From a virus, in the IMG/VR virus record IMGVR_UViG_3300030329_001051, positions 1 through 25,600 of that record: a stretch of 25,600 bases of DNA; one strand, written 5' to 3'. The number at the start of each line of letters is the position of its first letter. Positions within the stretch are counted from its first letter, which is position 1. A program made the translations under genes and the position numbers. Below, one piece after another: positions 21,875 to 25,600 of this stretch. The notes under the pieces are model-generated. The model was not told the DNA's origin. It saw only the letters and a program-made list of their open reading frames with translations, and did not search any database.

Positions 21875-22165
21875 CTACCCAAAGTATGTAATCTGAATAT
21901 CAGAATCTGACGATCCAGCCCTAATAAATTTCACATCCGTTAAATCGTCTTGGTATAAATCCATGACACTATACGGATTCAAGTAATGCCCCACAGAAGC
22001 AGTTGGTGTACCCCACCTGACTCTGATTGGTTCAGCACCATTTGTTATCATCGCCGCAATAGCACCAGTCGCTGCTGTGCAACCAACAGCCACAGTGGAC
22101 ACTGTTAACTGCTGATCACCTACAGATGACCCATACTGTGAGGCGTTATATCTTATTCCTGACAT
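21875..22165 (-). CDS. Small beta-rich virion protein (96 aa)
   Basis: A 96-residue protein with TAGGAG just upstream of its ATG, overlapping the stop of the gene before. It is strand-rich: QLTVSTVAVGCTAATGAIAA, then AEPIRVRWGTPTASVGHYL, then FIRAGSSDSDIQITY at the end. This resembles a small family of phage beta-sandwich proteins found among tail or head decoration genes, with an 'IRVRWxGTxPTxxxGHxL' style core. Its exact place in the virion is unknown. No Cys pair, signal or membrane segment is present. Confidence 0.65.
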   Translation of the reverse strand: MSGIRYNASQYGSSVGDQQLTVSTVAVGCTAATGAIAAMITNGAEPIRVRWGTPTASVGHYLNPYSVMDLYQDDLTDVKFIRAGSSDSDIQITYFG

Positions 22166-22172
22166 GTTTCTC

Positions 22173-22301
22173 CTAACCGCCTAACGCCGTTACGCGGGTT
22201 TCTAAATCATCCAATTTTTCTTGGATCTTAAACAACTCATATTCAATAGCGCGAGCATTCTCACCTAACATTTTTTGTGTGGGCTGGTATACGACAGTCA
22301 T
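22173..22301 (-). CDS. Small coiled-coil protein (42 aa)
   Basis: The ATG at 22301 overlaps the preceding stop in a TAATG. The 42-residue protein starts MTVVYQPTQKMLGENARAIE and ends in a clear short coiled coil (YELFKIQEKLDDLETRVTAL) followed by GG. Its stop codon overlaps the ribosome binding site of the next gene, so the three genes read as one unit. A trimerisation or anchoring peptide for tail components is possible, but this is inference. No family is recognised. Confidence 0.65.
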   Translation of the reverse strand: MTVVYQPTQKMLGENARAIEYELFKIQEKLDDLETRVTALGG

Positions 22302-22591
22302 TACTCTGGTGGTGTAGGGAAATCACCGAAATCAGACCTTTTAGTTCCTGTTGTCGGAAAATCCCGCAGTTCTTGACGATAAGTAGCCCACTCTGCTTTC
22401 TTCTCATCAGACAAAGGACTATCCGCGGTTTGTGTCCAATCAGAAACTTGAAGCAACGAATTGCGTGTTTGACGCAAACCGCTTAAATCAAGTTCTGCTT
22501 GCTCACGATCCGCAAGTATTTCTGCTATTTCTTCTTCAGTGAGTTCTATCAACTCACCGTTTTCCATTCTATGTGTAGGCTCATTCGACAT
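22301..22591 (-). CDS. Tail-assembly-chaperone-like protein
   Basis: A 96-residue protein with a TAGGAG site before its ATG. RQTRNSLLQVSDWTQTADSPL (residues 40-60) followed by KKAEWATYRQELRDFP matches the conserved block of phage tail assembly chaperone/tail-fibre assembly proteins (Phage_tail_APC type). The N-terminal third is acidic and helical (GELIELTEEEIAEILADRE). Such proteins help fold or attach tail fibres and are usually encoded next to the fibre genes. Here the fibre-like genes lie just upstream. The stop overlaps the next start as TAATG. Confidence 0.75.
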   Translation of the reverse strand: MSNEPTHRMENGELIELTEEEIAEILADREQAELDLSGLRQTRNSLLQVSDWTQTADSPLSDEKKAEWATYRQELRDFPTTGTKRSDFGDFPTPPE

Positions 22592-22600
22592 TATTTACTC

Positions 22601-23131
22601 CTAACTGTAGCCATTCAATCCATACAAAGTCATATTCGTGTAAGTATCAAAACTACCATTATCAGGAGCAAAATAAAGATTACTAATAGCCGTTGTATTC
22701 TCCCACATTACAGAGTTCAACATGAGGCTATGTTCATTACTACTACTAGAATTACCCATGTTGCCTGATCTGAAAAGTATGTTTTTATACTTAGTGCTGA
22801 CAGAATAATCAGGTATCCACATTTCAAACTGGTTGTACTGTAAAGTATTCCACCCAGCGTGAGGTATCCTGAAATCAAGATCAACAATAGCCGCACCCCA
22901 GTTGGCACCACCAGTCGGGGTTGTGGTCGTGTTGTAAAAATACCTCCACACATATCCGCTTGTGGCACTATTAACTTTCATGTTCATTTTAACTTGGGTA
23001 CCAGCACTCGCACTATGATCGCTTCTTACCGTACCTACTAGATACAAATTGTTGTAAGTAGCAGGAATTGAACTGAAAGTGTAACTAGCACCTGATCCTG
23101 ATATGTTTGTTATTACTTCTGCTGTTGCCAT
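22601..23131 (-). CDS. Beta-sandwich-like tail/receptor protein, paralog A
   Basis: A 176-residue protein starting in a TAATG overlap. Near the N-terminus YTFSSIPATYNNLYLVGTVR, and at the C-terminus MTLYGLNGYS, frame a strand-rich, Ser/Thr/Asn/Gly-rich middle. The same framing occurs in the adjacent gene (VTFSSIPQTYQHLKL... TLYGLKSS), so the two are paralogs. Such proteins are common near phage tail-fibre genes and probably form exposed beta-structures that bind host surfaces; receptor binding itself is inference. No enzymatic motif is present. Confidence 0.7.
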   Translation of the reverse strand: MATAEVITNISGSGASYTFSSIPATYNNLYLVGTVRSDHSASAGTQVKMNMKVNSATSGYVWRYFYNTTTTPTGGANWGAAIVDLDFRIPHAGWNTLQYNQFEMWIPDYSVSTKYKNILFRSGNMGNSSSSNEHSLMLNSVMWENTTAISNLYFAPDNGSFDTYTNMTLYGLNGYS

Positions 23132-23706
23132 TATGAACTCTTCAATCCGTATAAAGTAAACATGGAACCCAACTGGTAATTGTTTGAACCGTAAGGGTCC
23201 AGTTTTATTTTTTCTATAGCAAATTTTTGTGCTGCTGTAGCACCATTACTATTAAGATTAGTGCTAACCAATGTTGTGTAAGTAGTTCCTGCACCAGTGC
23301 TGTCAGAAACCGAATTGTTATGAAATGATAGATATCCATGAAAAACGTTTGAGTTAGTGTAATCAGGGAAAAGTAGTTCAGAAAGAGCATAAGCAGAACC
23401 TCTAGGGTTCGCTAAACTTGTCGCAAACGCAGACCACGGTGCCGCAATGTTAACTGATGTGCTTGCCGCACCACTACTTCCACCGTTGGCATACATCTGT
23501 GTCATATTGTATCCACCTGCGGCAAAAGCACTACTGCCTGCTATTTCTACGTTTATAGATTCATACCAGTTGGATGTTGCTTTAACTGTTCTTGCACTCA
23601 TAGTAAGTTTAAGATGCTGATAAGTCTGAGGTATAGAAGAAAAAGTAACATCACTTATTCCTGTGCTTTCCACATATTGTGTTTTGATCGCTTCCCAAGA
23701 TGCCAT
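23131..23706 (-). CDS. Beta-sandwich-like tail/receptor protein, paralog B
   Basis: A 191-residue protein joined to both neighbours by TAATG overlaps (23131 and 23706). VTFSSIPQTYQHLKLTMSAR near residues 20-39 and the final LYGLKSS match the adjacent paralog at 22601-23131. The middle (residues 60-165) is Ser/Asn/Ala/Gly-rich and differs strongly from that paralog, as expected if the frame is conserved while the exposed face diversifies. It is likely a virion surface protein beside the Gly-rich tail protein. Its host partner is not known. Confidence 0.7.
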   Translation of the reverse strand: MASWEAIKTQYVESTGISDVTFSSIPQTYQHLKLTMSARTVKATSNWYESINVEIAGSSAFAAGGYNMTQMYANGGSSGAASTSVNIAAPWSAFATSLANPRGSAYALSELLFPDYTNSNVFHGYLSFHNNSVSDSTGAGTTYTTLVSTNLNSNGATAAQKFAIEKIKLDPYGSNNYQLGSMFTLYGLKSS

Positions 23707-24317
23707 TAGTTCACCATCCTTGGTAGGACACCATATAAATCAAAATGTGAATATTCAGCCCAGTTCATTCCGCCGCCTTCTAACTTCAAACTGTAAACTC
23801 CACTCGAAGTGTTGTTGTAACTCCAAGCACCAGCCATTGTGTAACCTGTGGCATAACCAGTACCAGCGTTCTGCCATTGGAAACTAGCAAACTTGCCTGA
23901 ACCGGGGTCGTTCAAAACTCCTACCAACGCTCCAAAATAATTGCTCGTTCCAGCATTATCAGAAGGACCGTAACCTGCGTAACCATTTGCAACAGTATCA
24001 ACATAAGCGGCAGTACCCGAAGTTGCCATTTGCATAGCGACACATGCTGAGTAGTTACCAGTGGTGCTATCAGAATTACATTGAACTTTGAAAGGACCCC
24101 AATTAGCCCCATTGTAACCAAATTGGTATGAACAGACCACTATAAGATACTGGTACTGAGTCCAATCCAACACTTTATCTGTCGAAGTGCTACCAGCAGA
24201 TGTAAAAGTCACAGAAGCAACACCACCAGAACCAACAGTACTAGAACCTAAAGCAACAATAGCCTCACCATCTGTCAAAACACCAGTAGCGGCATCTATA
24301 TAAGTAGGATTCGCCAT
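23706..24317 (-). CDS. Beta-sandwich-like tail/receptor protein, distant paralog C
   Basis: ATG 24317 was chosen because it overlaps the stop of the Gly-rich gene as TAATG; a GTG at 24329 is also in frame. The protein has 203 residues. VASVTFTSAGSTSTDKVLDW and YQYLIVVCSYQ near residues 36-70 and the terminal HFDLYGVLP resemble the two following paralogs (TFSSIP... LYGL), but more loosely. The middle is Tyr/Gly/Asn-rich. It is probably a third, diverged copy of the same surface-protein module. Confidence 0.65.
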   Translation of the reverse strand: MANPTYIDAATGVLTDGEAIVALGSSTVGSGGVASVTFTSAGSTSTDKVLDWTQYQYLIVVCSYQFGYNGANWGPFKVQCNSDSTTGNYSACVAMQMATSGTAAYVDTVANGYAGYGPSDNAGTSNYFGALVGVLNDPGSGKFASFQWQNAGTGYATGYTMAGAWSYNNTSSGVYSLKLEGGGMNWAEYSHFDLYGVLPRMVN

Positions 24318-25360
24318 TAGACCGCACACTCGTATCTGACTAGAATTATTCCAGCACCACCATCACCTGAGGCTGAAGCCTGACTTTTAGCGGCACCGCC
24401 GCCACCACCGAAATTAGGTACACCACCTACACCTGTTGCTGTACCATCGGGACTTCCTGCACCGCCTCCTCCTGTGCCACCGTCACCCATGTTCGTACCT
24501 GAGTTACCAGTTCCACCACCGCCACCACCATAAGTAGTGTTGAGTTGATATCTTCCTATCATGTTGGTTGTTCCAGCACCGCCGTCACCGCCAACATAAC
24601 CTGAAGCAGTACCAGCGGCTCCAACTGCACCAGAACCACCGCCACCGCCACCAGCGTTTGCGGCTCCTGCGCCACCACCATAACCTGTTCCTGCTACTCC
24701 ACCTTGAGCGGTACCTGCTGTACCTGCGCCAGAACCAGAACCACCTGCAGCGCCACCACCAGTACCAGCATTATGACCGTTCATATTTGCAGTATTGTCA
24801 ATTTGGTTAGATCCTCCTGCACCACCGCCATAAGCATAATAACTGCTACCCCCACCCGCTGGTCCATCATCTATGTTTGTTCCAGCGTTTGCACCATCAG
24901 TACCTTGAGTACTGGAATCTTCTACCCTTATTCCACCAGCAGGGATAGTAAAATACTTATTGTAACCTGCTTCTACACTTGTTGTAAATCCACGACTAGC
25001 ACCGCTACCGCCGCCACCGCCGCCGCCATCAGGTTGACCTGATTTACAGCCACCGCCGCCAGCGCCACCGCCACCAACCATAGAAACCTCAATATCTCCT
25101 GAACCAGCAAGTACATAAAAGTAATTGTTATTCCCTGCTTGTCTGAAAGCATGAACACGGTAATGACCTGTTGAAGAACCTGCATCAGCATATTGGGATA
25201 TCATCCCACCATAAGCAACTATAGGTGCAGCACCACCGCCAGCCAAACCGCCATTCATCCACGCAGAAACAGCCGTAGACGGATTCGCCTTCGGCAAATC
25301 CTTCCGAGCCTTCCACGTAGAAACCGCAGTACTAGGGTTAGTCCTATCTTGTCGAAACAC
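24317..25360 (-). CDS. Glycine-rich tail protein
   Basis: A 347-residue protein from a GTG at 25360 with AGAGG 7 nt upstream. Two copies of NPSTAVSxW occur near the N-terminus (residues 8-16 and 26-34). A short strand domain (residues 66-94, VHAFRQAGNNNYFYVLAGSG) leads into a long Gly-rich region (about 95-335, runs of GGGGAGGGG). The C-terminus is a strand (ILVRYECAV). This matches glycine-rich phage tail-fibre or adhesin tips, in which Gly-rich helices expose loops to the host surface. The role is inferred from family pattern; the host receptor is unknown. Its stop overlaps the next start as TAATG. Confidence 0.8.
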   Translation of the reverse strand: MFRQDRTNPSTAVSTWKARKDLPKANPSTAVSAWMNGGLAGGGAAPIVAYGGMISQYADAGSSTGHYRVHAFRQAGNNNYFYVLAGSGDIEVSMVGGGGAGGGGCKSGQPDGGGGGGGSGASRGFTTSVEAGYNKYFTIPAGGIRVEDSSTQGTDGANAGTNIDDGPAGGGSSYYAYGGGAGGSNQIDNTANMNGHNAGTGGGAAGGSGSGAGTAGTAQGGVAGTGYGGGAGAANAGGGGGGSGAVGAAGTASGYVGGDGGAGTTNMIGRYQLNTTYGGGGGGTGNSGTNMGDGGTGGGGAGSPDGTATGVGGVPNFGGGGGAAKSQASASGDGGAGIILVRYECAV

Positions 25361-25370
25361 TATAGAACCT

Positions 25371-25600
25371 CTACTTGTCTATTCTATTAACAAACCCGTT
25401 GATGTTGATAACATCCCCCGCTGCAGCAAAAGCCTTAACGATAAGACCATTTTGCAAAAGCAGTCCGGGGCATATCAGCACCCAACCTGAGTCAGCAGCG
25501 ATTTCAAGTTCCACTAGATCATCTTGATCTGTGGTTCCACCGTATTCGATGGTAAGAACACGGGCTGTTGCTGATGTGTTGCAAGCGTACAACCATATCT
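25371..25600 (-). CDS. Virion/tail protein, 5'-truncated by the window edge
   Basis: An open leftward frame from the right edge to a TAG at 25371-25373. At least 76 residues are visible and the start lies beyond the window; a TTG at 25592 need not be the start. LYACNTSATARVLTIEYGGT, DLVELEIAADSGWVLICPG and VIKAF-like strands look like a small beta-rich phage virion protein of a kind found near tail genes. The exact family is not certain. It is followed after 10 nt by the Gly-rich tail gene. Confidence 0.65.
   Translation of the reverse strand, partial: IWLYACNTSATARVLTIEYGGTTDQDDLVELEIAADSGWVLICPGLLLQNGLIVKAFAAAGDVININGFVNRIDK

Noticed and set aside
24568-25042. Rightward His/Arg- and Thr-rich frames opposite the Gly-rich tail gene
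   Set aside because: Repetitive composition is the complement of Gly codons; not independent genes.
1-25600. CRISPR array, tRNA, rRNA, insertion sequence, integrase or attachment site
   Set aside because: No regularly spaced repeats, cloverleaf, transposase or integrase motif was seen; the Cas4-like gene has no Cas partners. A tRNAscan or repeat search could overrule this visual check.

Overview
The window is a stretch of a tailed-phage (Caudoviricetes) genome, or of a prophage; no host gene is visible. Several families found here (Gp88-like Cys protein, DUF932, RusA, a DUF6582-like domain, and an amidase plus peptidoglycan-binding endolysin) are common in phages of Actinobacteria. The composition is moderate in GC by eye. 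An aquatic, moderate-GC actinobacterial host is therefore a reasonable inference, but nothing in the sequence proves it. The early part of the window shows mostly recognisable replication and recombination functions. The late part is mostly structural proteins known only by type. Terminase, portal, major capsid and DNA polymerase genes are not in the window.

Layout. (1) 1-680: the 5' part of a leftward gene of unknown function that runs off the left edge. (2) 681-991: a 311-nt divergent control region with an extended -10 promoter firing rightward and several ACCG...CGGT palindromes. One palindrome lies in the rightward 5' UTR, and a near copy lies inside the start of the leftward gene. (3) 992-9931: a tightly packed rightward early operon. 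It begins with small Cys-motif or acidic proteins, a Gp88-like protein and a DUF932 protein. A small lipoprotein-like lysozyme-fold protein and small unknowns follow. After two strong intergenic hairpins come a Cas4/RecB-like nuclease, an unknown two-domain protein, a DnaB-like ATPase, a small protein, an AEP-type primase, RusA, a second PD-(D/E)XK-like protein and a sigma-70 region-4-like regulator. (4) 9928-25600: a leftward late operon. Read in its own direction it has a partial virion protein, a Gly-rich tail protein, three related beta-sandwich-like proteins, a tail-assembly-chaperone-like protein and several small virion proteins. Three very large proteins follow (655, 657 and 1970 aa; candidate ejection or internal virion proteins), and then a lysis cassette (amidase endolysin, small proteins, holin).

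How it may work together. The early operon supplies a compact replication and recombination module (primase, helicase-like ATPase, nuclease, Holliday-junction resolvase) and ends with a sigma-like HTH protein that could switch on the convergent late operon. The early and late operons meet tail to tail with their stop codons overlapping in a TTAA tetranucleotide, leaving no room for a terminator. Genes are joined throughout by TAATG, TGATG or ATGA overlaps, which points to heavy use of translational coupling. The least explained items are the palindrome set around the left control region, the hairpin whose loop carries an anti-Shine-Dalgarno-like CCTCCTT, and the lipoprotein muralytic-like gene sitting in the early operon.
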